This document shows, one piece after another, positions 1 through 9,738 of a DNA stretch of 64,000 nt (position 1 is its first letter; every line of letters starts with the position of its first letter). The DNA comes from Salinibius halmophilus. GTDB lineage: Bacteria; Pseudomonadota; Gammaproteobacteria; Pseudomonadales; Natronospirillaceae. The position numbers and the translations under genes are program-made. A model generated the notes under the pieces. That model worked only from the letters and a program-made list of their open reading frames with translations. It was not told where the DNA came from and searched no databases. The stretch covers positions 62,001-126,000 of the forward strand of contig NZ_QPEP01000004.1 of assembly GCF_003577475.1 (NCBI RefSeq), read 5' to 3'.

Positions 1-1
1 G

Positions 2-124
2 TTGATCGTAGAGTGGTTTTGGCTGTTCAAGCGCTTTATCAGAGTGATACACCAGCAACAGCCAGATCACCCTTTGCGCTCGGAGCTAGAAAGCGTAAAC
101 GAGCGCTTTTGGTTAATTGGTTAA
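2..124 (+). CDS. C-terminal end of an unidentified protein (partial)
   Basis: An open frame enters from the left edge and stops with TAA at 122-124, giving 40 residues that begin LIVEWFWLFKRF and end NERFWLIG. The composition (aromatic and hydrophobic start, then a charged tail) looks like genuine coding sequence, possibly the end of a membrane protein. It is convergent with the DsbA-family gene, whose stop lies 15 bases further on. The family cannot be named from so short a piece, and the frame could be fortuitous. Confidence 0.4.
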   Translation: MIVEWFWLFKRFIRVIHQQQPDHPLRSELESVNERFWLIG

Positions 125-139
125 TTGGCTAGAGGGAGC

Positions 140-787
140 CTAACACCAACTGGCCTCGCCATTTGGATGGCGCAACAACTGTTCGCAGTTAGCCGATAAA
201 ACCCGGTAGCCTACGTTGCCAAACAGAGTTTGCCGACCGCCATTAAGCAGCCAAGATGGACTTCCATGCAAGCGTTGCTTTTCTGCTTGCTGATAATCTC
301 CAGCCAACTCAGCAAAGGCTACGCCAGAAGCGATAGATTGCTGAACAAGATCAACGTCAATTAGCGGTGCGACTAACTCTAACAATACACTTTGACGAGA
401 AATATCTAACGCTTCAACAAAGAACGCATGGCGAATAATCTTACTCGCTTGCATACTCGCTTCATCGCCGAATTCAGCTCTGATGGCCGCCAATACTAAG
501 TGTGCCGGCATTGAGCTTTTTGGCTGCACTGTTCGCCACACATCCTCATTAACGGGGGCATCTGGATAACTAGCCACGCTGTGTTCCACATGTTCGGCAA
601 AACCATGATAACCACCACGGTCCTGCCAACCTTGCGCGATCCGTTGTTCGGTATTCCCAAACAAATTCATAAACTTTGGGGTTAGGGCAATCTGGTCGCC
701 GTAATCGCTTTGCAGCTTATCGTTGCGTACTTGGGCAATCCAAGCCCATACACACAGCACATCACTAAAATAATCAATCTGCAGCAT
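140..787 (-). CDS. DsbA-family (FrnE/HCCA isomerase-like) thioredoxin-fold protein
   Basis: Predicted 215-residue DsbA-superfamily protein of the FrnE/2-hydroxychromene-2-carboxylate isomerase type. The N-terminus MLQIDYFSDVLCVWAW is the first beta strand followed by the active-site position. Only one cysteine is present (CVWA instead of CPWC), so a classic dithiol oxidoreductase reaction is unlikely and a glutathione-dependent isomerase or transferase role is possible. The C-terminal GSPSWLLNG segment matches the cis-proline region. The ATG at 787 is chosen because GGGGGTGAT directly precedes it and it begins 15 bp after the stop of the L,D-transpeptidase gene; longer starts would run into that gene. 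No signal peptide is visible, so it is probably cytoplasmic. It is probably co-transcribed with the upstream gene. Confidence 0.75.
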   Translation of the reverse strand: MLQIDYFSDVLCVWAWIAQVRNDKLQSDYGDQIALTPKFMNLFGNTEQRIAQGWQDRGGYHGFAEHVEHSVASYPDAPVNEDVWRTVQPKSSMPAHLVLAAIRAEFGDEASMQASKIIRHAFFVEALDISRQSVLLELVAPLIDVDLVQQSIASGVAFAELAGDYQQAEKQRLHGSPSWLLNGGRQTLFGNVGYRVLSANCEQLLRHPNGEASWC

Positions 788-801
788 ATCACCCCCAGTC
801 G

Positions 802-1704
802 TTAGCCACCGCCTTCGTAAATAATTTTCCACTGATCGTTGTCTAAGCGTAGCAGTAATCGCTTCCATCCTTTCGAGCGATAATTTGAGCTGTCGTATGA
901 CTGATAAAACTCTGCCAACACCATGTTGTCTTCACCTGGATAGGCGTACAACCCAAGTTCAGAAAACTCCACATCGATATAGGTCTTCAGACTGTTGACG
1001 CGTTGCTTGTATGCCTCCCATTGCTCAAAATTCATGTCATCACTATGGAAGTCATCAGCGTAGAAACTCATGTACGCGTCGTGATCAAGCTGTTCCCAAG
1101 ATGCGATCCAAGCCGACAGCGTGTCTTTAAGTTGGCTTCGCCTTTGGGCTACCGCGCTGCGCGTTAGTAACTGCATTTCTGGCGTGCTAATCACATGGGT
1201 ATAACCCACATCAAGGTACTCAGCTAACTTGTCGATATCATTGTTCGACAAAACGATGCAGCCATCACTATCGCGTAGTGGTCGTGTTTTTTGCTCGTAA
1301 GGCTCGGCGTGCAACCAGATACCGCTGCCAGTGCGACCTAAGCGCTTATCCCACACGTTGGGATAGTTCACTGGGTAGGCAGCGTTGCCATAAAAATCGT
1401 CGAGCTGCTCATCGGTCAAATAGCTAGTGATTCGGTACACTCCAATTGGCGTTTTGGCATCCCCTTCTATTTGCTTACCGTACCCTTGCTTGCCAATAGA
1501 AATGGGCATGGTGTCAATCAACATCACGGATCCATCACTCAGGCGACGGTATATATGCAGATTACCCGTTCTGAGTTCGGCTACCAATGCATGTTGATAC
1601 CGGCTTGGCACCTCAATCAACTCAGCTGGCTGAAGAACTTCATCAAATGCGGCCGAACTGTGAGTGGCAATAATGAGCGCCAGAATCGCACCTAGTACCT
1701 TCAT
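802..1704 (-). CDS. exported L,D-transpeptidase-family protein with C-terminal NTF2-like domain
   Basis: 300 residues with a Sec signal peptide (MKVLGAILALIIATHSSA). A YkuD-type catalytic domain spans about residues 38-175, with His132 in WLHAEP and the nucleophile Cys149 in the SDGCIVLS motif. Residues about 190-300 form an NTF2-like domain rich in aromatic residues, the arrangement seen in the Cds6 family of L,D-transpeptidases. Known members act in the periplasm on meso-diaminopimelate links in peptidoglycan, either making 3-3 crosslinks or, in the DpaA/YafK branch, cutting the Braun lipoprotein-peptidoglycan link. Which activity applies here cannot be read from sequence. The next gene on the same strand starts 15 bp downstream. 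Confidence 0.85.
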   Translation of the reverse strand: MKVLGAILALIIATHSSAAFDEVLQPAELIEVPSRYQHALVAELRTGNLHIYRRLSDGSVMLIDTMPISIGKQGYGKQIEGDAKTPIGVYRITSYLTDEQLDDFYGNAAYPVNYPNVWDKRLGRTGSGIWLHAEPYEQKTRPLRDSDGCIVLSNNDIDKLAEYLDVGYTHVISTPEMQLLTRSAVAQRRSQLKDTLSAWIASWEQLDHDAYMSFYADDFHSDDMNFEQWEAYKQRVNSLKTYIDVEFSELGLYAYPGEDNMVLAEFYQSYDSSNYRSKGWKRLLLRLDNDQWKIIYEGGG

Positions 1705-1750
1705 AATCTTTCCATAGTGAAACGTTATTTTTAGAAAGCTATCACAGTTT

Positions 1751-2080
1751 TTATTGTTCGTCGTCTTCTTGTGCCAAGTCGTAAGGTTCTAACTCACTGG
1801 CATAGAGTGAGTTACCAATCAGGAAGAGTTTGCCGGTAAAGCGCGCTTTGCCCGTACTGGTAAACTCAAACTCATACACCCGCGACAAACGCCAACCAAC
1901 ATCGGTTTTTAACACTTTAAACCGGTCAAAGGCGACCGAGTCATCAAGCAGCTGAATCCCCTCGGCAAGACATCGAGACTGCGCTAACTGGCGAGCGCGG
2001 TGAAAGAAACCAGTATGCTGCCACCACAGCAAAATCACAAAAGCAATTAACAACAGCAAGCTTAACGCAGATAACGACAT
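1751..2080 (-). CDS. DUF3301 family membrane-anchored protein
   Basis: 109 residues. One N-terminal transmembrane segment (about residues 4-20, ending in a WW pair) is followed by a soluble domain containing ARQLAQSRCLAEGIQLLDDSVA and GWRLSRVYEFEFTSTG in sequence. This is the pattern of the DUF3301 family, which is widespread in gammaproteobacteria and has no assigned function. The soluble part would face the cytoplasm or periplasm depending on anchor orientation, which is not clear. It lies in a row of minus-strand envelope genes, with about 50 bp gaps on each side. Confidence 0.8.
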   Translation of the reverse strand: MSLSALSLLLLIAFVILLWWQHTGFFHRARQLAQSRCLAEGIQLLDDSVAFDRFKVLKTDVGWRLSRVYEFEFTSTGKARFTGKLFLIGNSLYASELEPYDLAQEDDEQ

Positions 2081-2138
2081 TGATTGTTTTCCTATTCATC
2101 CTGCTTGATAGCCTACTGAGCAAAAACGAATAAACAAG

Positions 2139-3206
2139 TTAATTACGGGGCACTCTGTACCAAAAATACAACAATGCGTAGTGCTCGCCCTTCTCATAGT
2201 CTTTTACACCACCGCCACCGGCAACCTGTAAATAACTATCGTAGGCTTGCCACATTTGATTCGCTACCGGTAGTGGCTCAAAAACTTGTTGAAACTGTCG
2301 TATACACCCCAAATCGGCCACCACATCTGCAGCCAAGTTATCGCGCTCGCCCGTGCGCCACCAAAAGCTTAACCAAGCTGCATATTGCACGAGGGCATCA
2401 TCGCTGTGCCACATCGACGCATAGGCAGCGAGAGACGCTTCGTCCTCCCCGGCCCAACCAGCAAGATGCGCCAGCTCGTGCTGAGCGGTAAACATGGTTA
2501 ATACAGGGTGCTGAGCTAACGAATAGGTTGGCTGGAAAAGAAATAAATTGTAAACACCTGACACGCGCAGCCTAGTTGATAGGCCACTGAGCATCATCGG
2601 GCGAGCATAGCTATAGACCAGTTCTTTTTGACCCACTGAAGCAGACCATCGACTTAAGGCAGCGCTGTCAAATTGCTCAATCGCCGACATCGCACAAATA
2701 CTGTCTACTTGCTTGCCCAGCGCATTGGTTTGTTCGGCAGCTGCTTGCAACATTAGCTGCTGCGTCTCAGCTGTCATCTGATACTTATCTAACTCTAATT
2801 GCTCAGGTAAAGGTGTGCGAAAATGATTAAACCCCCAAAGCAAGGCAAATGCCGCCCACACCCAGCCAGCGTAATTCAACCACGCCAATAAGGTGCGCCC
2901 TACTCCCCACAATAACCCCAGCCGATGCCGTGAGGCCTTTGCGAGAGACAGCATTAATAGAATAAACGGCAAAATGACCACAACGGCCAGCAGAGTAATC
3001 TCTAGCGTTGAAAAACTAAGATTCCTTGTGACGCCAGCACCGATTGAACTAACAAAAGCATACCAGCCATCACTATAGAAGTTGTTAACGAAGCTGGGAA
3101 ACCTAGGGGCAACCGCCCATAAAATAGCGACGACGATGGCAACCCAGATCCCAAGGGTTGCTCGCAACCAGCTTGCTTTTTCGCGCTTGCGGCTATCACT
3201 CCACAT
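2139..3206 (-). CDS. DUF3810 family membrane protein with HExxH motif
   Basis: 355 residues. Three hydrophobic segments lie in the first 130 residues (starting near 17, 65 and 105), followed by a soluble domain. That domain contains HELAHLAGWAGEDEAS, an HExxH zinc-type motif with a downstream acidic residue, as in the DUF3810 family. The family resembles membrane-anchored zinc metalloproteases, but no substrate is established. The ATG at 3206 has no obvious strong ribosome binding site. Calling it a peptidase is inference from the motif only. Confidence 0.8.
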   Translation of the reverse strand: MWSDSRKREKASWLRATLGIWVAIVVAILWAVAPRFPSFVNNFYSDGWYAFVSSIGAGVTRNLSFSTLEITLLAVVVILPFILLMLSLAKASRHRLGLLWGVGRTLLAWLNYAGWVWAAFALLWGFNHFRTPLPEQLELDKYQMTAETQQLMLQAAAEQTNALGKQVDSICAMSAIEQFDSAALSRWSASVGQKELVYSYARPMMLSGLSTRLRVSGVYNLFLFQPTYSLAQHPVLTMFTAQHELAHLAGWAGEDEASLAAYASMWHSDDALVQYAAWLSFWWRTGERDNLAADVVADLGCIRQFQQVFEPLPVANQMWQAYDSYLQVAGGGGVKDYEKGEHYALLYFWYRVPRN

Positions 3207-3302
3207 CGATGTGGCACTCCATGCGTAAATTATTCTTTTAACGCATCATAGCAGTGAAAAACAGCGCTGTGTATGGTTGGGAAACTTCCGATAAACAGGC
3301 AT

Positions 3303-3329
3303 AAAAAACCCTGCTTAAAAAAGCAGGGT
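3303..3329 (-). terminator. rho-independent terminator after tRNA-Leu
   Basis: On the minus strand ACCCTGC and GCAGGGT form a stem around an A/T loop and are followed by six T. It lies just beyond the 3' end of tRNA-Leu and fits as its terminator. Confidence 0.85.
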
Positions 3330-3341
3330 CTTCTTAAATCT

Positions 3342-3426
3342 TGGTACCAGTGGGCGGACTCGAACCGCCACTCCCGAAGGAATCGGATTTTGAATCCGAC
3401 GTGTCTACCAATTTCACCACACTGGC
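3342..3426 (-). tRNA. tRNA-Leu (anticodon CAA)
   Basis: An 85-nt cloverleaf reads on the minus strand. The acceptor arm is GCCAGTG with CACTGGT (a G-U pair at the top), the D arm contains TGGTAGA, and the anticodon stem is TCGGA/TCCGA around TTCAAAA, giving CAA for UUG codons. A long variable arm (TCCTTCGGGA) marks a class II tRNA. The T arm is GGCGG TTCGAGT CCGCC, and CCA is encoded. A strong promoter precedes it and a terminator follows, so it is a monocistronic tRNA unit. Confidence 0.96.
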
Positions 3427-3440
3427 AACTTGTGCTGCGC

Positions 3441-3469
3441 ATTAAACCAAAGGGATTGCCATTGCGCAA
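3441..3469 (-). promoter_or_regulatory. sigma-70 promoter of tRNA-Leu
   Basis: On the minus strand TTGCGC and TTTAAT are separated by 17 bp, with the -10 box about 15 bp before the tRNA 5' end. A run of A precedes GGGG just upstream of the -35 (UP-element-like). The sequence after the -10 is GC-rich (GCGCAGC), the discriminator type associated with stringent control. The tRNA-Glu promoter at 40976-41003 has the same A-run plus GGGGTTGC context. Confidence 0.75.
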
Positions 3470-3513
3470 CCCCTTTTTTCACTTTTCCTCAAATAAATCA
3501 GTAAGTTAGCCAA

Positions 3514-3951
3514 CTAGCCGTAGCGCTTACCTTTGTATTCAAGCCACCCATCAACGTGACGGCCATCAGGGTCATGGTGCGTCCAATGTACGACTCCACC
3601 TTTACTATTCCACTCGTATTCACCGTAGAAAGCGACTCGATCTCCCTCCACCAAACCTGGTAGCCGAGGCGCTAAGTCAATATTGTGAGCAATCAGTAGC
3701 GTCTGCCCAGAATCTAGTTCAAGTAAAAATTTCTGATGCTTGGATCCGTCCGTGTCGTCCGGGAGCACTTTCACTACAGTACCGCTGCCATAAACTTGCA
3801 GGTCGCTTGTTTGATTTTCAAACGCTTGCTGCAGAACCATATCCTCAACGGACATCTGACCTACTGAACCAGATGGCTCACCCACTTCTTCGCAAGCACT
3901 GAGCAGCAATATTGCAGATAGCGCGTAGGCAAGTAACTTAAATAATTTCAA
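3514..3951 (-). CDS. DUF3465 family lipoprotein
   Basis: 145 residues with a lipoprotein signal peptide; the lipobox is LLSAC with Cys20 as the lipidation site. The mature part holds a compact beta domain with GSGTVVKVLPDD, HQKFLLELDSGQTLLIAHN and WTHHDPDGRHVDGWLEYKG in order, typical of the small DUF3465 proteins, which resemble OB-fold or DUF192-like domains. Function is not established. It is divergent from queA, with 122 bp between them. Confidence 0.8.
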   Translation of the reverse strand: MKLFKLLAYALSAILLLSACEEVGEPSGSVGQMSVEDMVLQQAFENQTSDLQVYGSGTVVKVLPDDTDGSKHQKFLLELDSGQTLLIAHNIDLAPRLPGLVEGDRVAFYGEYEWNSKGGVVHWTHHDPDGRHVDGWLEYKGKRYG

Positions 3952-4073
3952 TTTATTAATCCTTTTTATTTACTCGGCAATCCTATTTTACCTTATGTAA
4001 ATCTTAAATCGCAGTGCAACACTTGGGCAGTGGCGGTTTCGCAGGTAAACTTCCGCCATCTTAGGAGAGAGCC

Positions 4074-6247
<2,174 letters not shown>

Positions 6248-6607
6248 ATGAAAAAGCTATTTGCTTTATTACTAGTCACGCTTCCAGGCTTCTCAATGGC
6301 CGCTGCAGCAGCTGCTGCGCCACCTGCAGCTTCGCCATTTCTAAGCTTTGGTATGATTGCCGTATTTATCGTGATTTTTTATCTAATGATCTGGCGTCCA
6401 CAAGCAAAACGCCAGAAAGAGCACAAGGCGCTCCTTGAAGAACTGAAACCTGGCGATGAAATTGTTACTTCAAGTGGCCTTGCTGGCAAAGTAGTAAAAA
6501 TCAAAGACGAATTTTTAGTCATTGAACTAACTGAGAACGTCGAAGTTAAAGTGCAGAAGCACGCTGTCTCAGCCACCCTAGTTAAGGGTACGCTGAAAGG
6601 CATTTAA
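6248..6607 (+). CDS. yajC: preprotein translocase accessory subunit YajC
   Basis: 119 residues. YajC is a small inner-membrane partner of SecDF. The sequence begins with a hydrophobic segment that could be a cleaved or retained signal, then an Ala/Pro-rich linker, then the main transmembrane helix (about residues 35-50) and the conserved RPQAKRQKEHKALL, LKPGDEIVTSSGLAGKV and I..ELTENVEVKVQK segments. It starts directly after the tgt stop codon, with the GGAG-like ribosome site lying in the end of tgt, as in the classic queA-tgt-yajC-secDF unit. Confidence 0.95.
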   Translation: MKKLFALLLVTLPGFSMAAAAAAAPPAASPFLSFGMIAVFIVIFYLMIWRPQAKRQKEHKALLEELKPGDEIVTSSGLAGKVVKIKDEFLVIELTENVEVKVQKHAVSATLVKGTLKGI

Positions 6608-6615
6608 GTCTTAAG

Positions 6616-6645
6616 AACGCTGGCCTGCGCCAGCGTTTCTGTTTT
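6616..6645 (+). terminator. hairpin with T run between yajC and secD
   Basis: AACGCTGGC and GCCAGCGTT form a perfect 9-bp stem around CTGC, followed by TCTGTTTTT. It lies in the 66-bp gap before secD. The structure is terminator-like, but because secDF normally share the transcript it may act as a partial terminator or RNA processing/stability site that lowers secDF relative to yajC. Confidence 0.65.
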
Positions 6646-6673
6646 TGTTAACCCTCTCTCTCTGGTGATCAGT

Positions 6674-8536
6674 ATGAACCGCTACCCTCTGTGGAAGTAT
6701 TTGCTGATTTTAATGGTTATTGCGTTTGGCGTTGTTTACAGCATTCCTATGTTGTACCAGCCAGACCCTGCCGTTCAAATCACACCGGCCTCTAGTGGCC
6801 TTGCAATTGATGAAGGCCTACAGGAAGACATGTTGGCCAAACTAGAAGCCTCTGGCATCCAAGTAAAACTCGACAGTACCGTTGAGCTAAATAATCGCAG
6901 TGCCATTATTCGCTTAGCCGATGACGACGAACAGCTACCCGCTAAGTCTGCCCTGCAAGACTTGCTAGGCAACGACTGGGTTGTCGCACTGAACAAGGTG
7001 CCGACTACACCAGATTGGCTGACTGCATTAGGCGCGCGACCAATGTCGCTTGGCCTCGACTTGTCTGGCGGCGTGCACTTCCTAATGGAAGTTGATACCG
7101 AAGCCTACCTAAATACACGCCAAGCCGATAATGTATCAGCCATAAAACGCGACCTGCGTGGCGAGCGCATCGGTTATCGCCTAGTAGATGCCGACCCAGA
7201 CACGGCACGGGTAATCTGGCTAGGTTTCCGCGATAATGAAGCTCTACGTGACGGCGAGCGATACCTAGAGCGCAATTACGAGCAGTTCACCATTGACCGC
7301 ACCGACTACAACGACATGCCAGGCCTGCGCCTAAGCTTGTCGGATCAAGAAGTAGCCAACATTGAAGAAGAAGCAGTTAAACAAAACCTAACTACCATTT
7401 CTAACCGGGTAAACGAGTTGGGTGTGGCGGAGCCGATTGTTCAGCAACAGGGTACAAACCGACTACTCATTCAACTACCAGGTGTGCAAGACACAGCACA
7501 AGCGAAAAAAGTCATTGGTCGTGCGGCCAACCTTGAGTTTCGCATGGAAGCACAACCAGGTGCTTCGAGTGCAACGTCAGAAACCTTCCGCTATATGAAT
7601 GCAGCACGCACCGCTAAGCTAGAGCGAGACATTATCATCACCGGTGATGTTGTTACTAATGCGTCCGTATCATTCGATGAGAACAACCAACCTCAGGTAA
7701 ACATCACGCTAAGCTCTGCTGGTGGCGCGCGGATGAACCAAGCCACACGTGGCAACATTGGTCGTCGCATGGGCACCTTGTTTGTTGAGCAGAAAACTCG
7801 TGTGGAACGCACGGTGGTAGACGGCGAAGTGGTTGAGACCACGGAGCGCGAAACCACCAAAGAGATCATCAGCTTGGCAACAGTTCAGTCAGCGTTGAAC
7901 TCGTCTTTCCGCATCACAGGGGTTGGTGATATTAACGAAGCTAATGAACTAGCCCTTCTACTTCGTGCCGGCTCACTGGCAGCACCTATGTACTTTGTTG
8001 AAGAACGCACCATTGGCCCAAGCCTTGGGGCTGAAAATATCCGCATTGGTATCAACTCGCTAATTCTTGGCATGGCGCTCGTAGTTGGCTTTATGCTGAT
8101 TAAATATCGCGCTTTTGGTGCGTTTGCGACAGTATCCCTTTGCGTTAACATCCTGCTAATTGTTGCATTAATGTCGATTATCGGCGCCACCCTTACCCTA
8201 CCAGGCATCGCAGGTATCGTATTAACGGTGGGCATGGCGGTCGACGCTAACGTGTTGATCTTTACCAGGATTAAAGAAGAACTCAACAAAGGTGCGCTAC
8301 CACAAAGTGCGATCAAAGCTGGTTTTGAGCGTGCGGTCGTGACCATTGTAGACGCCAACGTGACCACGCTTATTGTGGCTGCGATTCTATTTGCCGTGGG
8401 CACAGGTGCCGTTCAGGGCTTCGCCGTCACATTGGCCTTTGGTATCACCACATCTATGTTTACAGCCATCATGCTAACGCGAGCGCTGACCAACCTAGTT
8501 TATGGTCGTCGCAATGTTGAAAAACTGGCAATCTAG
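6674..8536 (+). CDS. secD: protein translocase subunit SecD
   Basis: 620 residues. SecD is the larger half of the SecDF pump, which uses the proton gradient to complete periplasmic release of proteins exported through SecYEG. The N-terminal transmembrane segment starts MNRYPLWKYLLI. A long periplasmic P1 region contains LGLDLSGGVHFLMEVD and NRVNELGVAEPIVQQQG. It ends in a five-helix RND-type membrane domain with GMAVDANVLIF. The ATG at 6674 is chosen over an upstream GTG at 6665 because its product matches the E. coli SecD N-terminus and GGTGAT lies at ribosome-site distance. secF follows after 10 bp. Confidence 0.95.
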   Translation: MNRYPLWKYLLILMVIAFGVVYSIPMLYQPDPAVQITPASSGLAIDEGLQEDMLAKLEASGIQVKLDSTVELNNRSAIIRLADDDEQLPAKSALQDLLGNDWVVALNKVPTTPDWLTALGARPMSLGLDLSGGVHFLMEVDTEAYLNTRQADNVSAIKRDLRGERIGYRLVDADPDTARVIWLGFRDNEALRDGERYLERNYEQFTIDRTDYNDMPGLRLSLSDQEVANIEEEAVKQNLTTISNRVNELGVAEPIVQQQGTNRLLIQLPGVQDTAQAKKVIGRAANLEFRMEAQPGASSATSETFRYMNAARTAKLERDIIITGDVVTNASVSFDENNQPQVNITLSSAGGARMNQATRGNIGRRMGTLFVEQKTRVERTVVDGEVVETTERETTKEIISLATVQSALNSSFRITGVGDINEANELALLLRAGSLAAPMYFVEERTIGPSLGAENIRIGINSLILGMALVVGFMLIKYRAFGAFATVSLCVNILLIVALMSIIGATLTLPGIAGIVLTVGMAVDANVLIFTRIKEELNKGALPQSAIKAGFERAVVTIVDANVTTLIVAAILFAVGTGAVQGFAVTLAFGITTSMFTAIMLTRALTNLVYGRRNVEKLAI

Positions 8537-8546
8537 GAGCAATGAC

Positions 8547-9482
8547 ATGAACGGTAAAATTATAGATTTCATGCAATGGCGAAAGATTGCTGGTGCGGCG
8601 TCGATTGCCTTATTTGTGCTATCACTGGTGTTCTTAGTCGTGCGCGGCATCAACTTTGGCCTCGACTTCACCGGTGGCGCACTGATTGAAGTGGAATACG
8701 TCGAAGCGGCCCCCGTACAGGAAATTCGCCAAACACTCACCGAAGCTGGCTACCGTGACGTTACGGTGCAGCTATTCGGCTCAGAAACCGATGTTATGAT
8801 TCGCTTTCAAGCCGACAACGACCCTGACCTTGGCAACAAGGTAGTTGATCTACTCACTGCTAGTGGTGCCGAGCTTGAACTACTGCGCAATGAATTCGTT
8901 GGCCCATCTGTGGGTGAGGAACTGCGTGACAAAGGTGGCTTAGGCTTGATGCTTGCACTGGCCGTGGTACTAGTATACGTAGCTTTCCGCTTCCAGTTTA
9001 AGTTTGGCATTGGCGCCGTCGCAGCCTTGATTCATGACGTAGTGATTATTGGTGGTATTTTTGCACTGTTCCAGCTGGAGTTCGACTTAACGGTACTAGC
9101 GGCCTTGCTTGCGGTGATTGGTTACTCTCTAAACGATACTATCGTAGTGAGCGACCGTATTCGCGAAACCTTCCAAGAATCGACTGAAACTGATGTGGTC
9201 AAACTGATCAATATCGCATTAACCGATACACTTAGCCGTACCTTGATCACCTCGTTTACCACAGCGTTGGTGCTTATCGCACTGCTAATATTTGGCGGTC
9301 AAATGCTGGCCGGCTTCGCCGAAGCACTGCTTATTGGTGTAGTAGTAGGTACCTACTCGTCGATTTACGTATCGTCGAACATCCTTCTGGCAACCAATCT
9401 AACCCGCCAAGATATGATTCCACCGTCACGCGAAGAGCCAGACCTCACCGAAGAAAAACCAAGCTGGCTACAAGACGACTAA
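8547..9482 (+). CDS. secF: protein translocase subunit SecF
   Basis: 311 residues. SecF is the partner of SecD. The order is an N-terminal transmembrane helix, DFTGGALIEVEY in the short periplasmic domain, then the five-helix membrane domain with GIGAVAALIHDVVI and GYSLNDTIVVSDRIRE. The ATG at 8547 follows TAGGAG that overlaps the secD stop; an upstream GTG at 8502 lies inside secD and is unlikely. The gene is followed by a strong terminator at 9510-9536 that ends the queA-secF unit. Confidence 0.96.
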   Translation: MNGKIIDFMQWRKIAGAASIALFVLSLVFLVVRGINFGLDFTGGALIEVEYVEAAPVQEIRQTLTEAGYRDVTVQLFGSETDVMIRFQADNDPDLGNKVVDLLTASGAELELLRNEFVGPSVGEELRDKGGLGLMLALAVVLVYVAFRFQFKFGIGAVAALIHDVVIIGGIFALFQLEFDLTVLAALLAVIGYSLNDTIVVSDRIRETFQESTETDVVKLINIALTDTLSRTLITSFTTALVLIALLIFGGQMLAGFAEALLIGVVVGTYSSIYVSSNILLATNLTRQDMIPPSREEPDLTEEKPSWLQDD

Positions 9483-9509
9483 AGTCAATTTATTGACAAA
9501 ATCCTTTCA

Positions 9510-9536
9510 AAAACCCGTCGCTCGACGGGTTTTTTT
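9510..9536 (+). terminator. terminator of the queA-tgt-yajC-secD-secF unit
   Basis: ACCCGTCG and CGACGGGT form a perfect 8-bp stem with a CT loop, followed by seven T. It begins about 28 bp after the secF stop. Confidence 0.92.
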
Positions 9537-9671
9537 ACACCTAGACATTTGTTATTGTTTTGTTTATAAATACCAATTTGGTACACCGTTCAAATCATAG
9601 AAGGCAGAAACCATCTACAGTTCTTGTAATTCGAACACTGATCTGCAAACCGATACCAAATTACATCTTAA

Positions 9672-9687
9672 TGTGTTCTAATTCACA
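9672..9687 (+). promoter_or_regulatory. CRP/Vfr-type site upstream of the exported repeat protein
   Basis: TGTGT-N6-TCACA matches 9 of 10 positions of the TGTGA-N6-TCACA consensus. Its centre lies about 59 bp before the ATG at 9739. It sits in an AT-rich 256-bp intergenic region that also holds a TACCAA-T-TTGGTA palindrome near 9571. Activation by a CRP-family protein is inferred. Confidence 0.45.
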
Positions 9688-9738
9688 TTAATTAACAAAC
9701 CCAAAACACTTGTCAGTTTTGTGACACAGGACGACCCA

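Noticed and set aside
7885-8403. 172-codon minus-strand frame within secD
   Set aside because: It is antisense to conserved SecD membrane helices and its composition is that of a reverse-strand shadow.
9565-9580. TACCAA-T-TTGGTA palindrome as a defined operator
   Set aside because: A symmetric 13-bp palindrome is present, but no regulator or second copy in the region supports a specific assignment, so it is only mentioned in the CRP-site entry.
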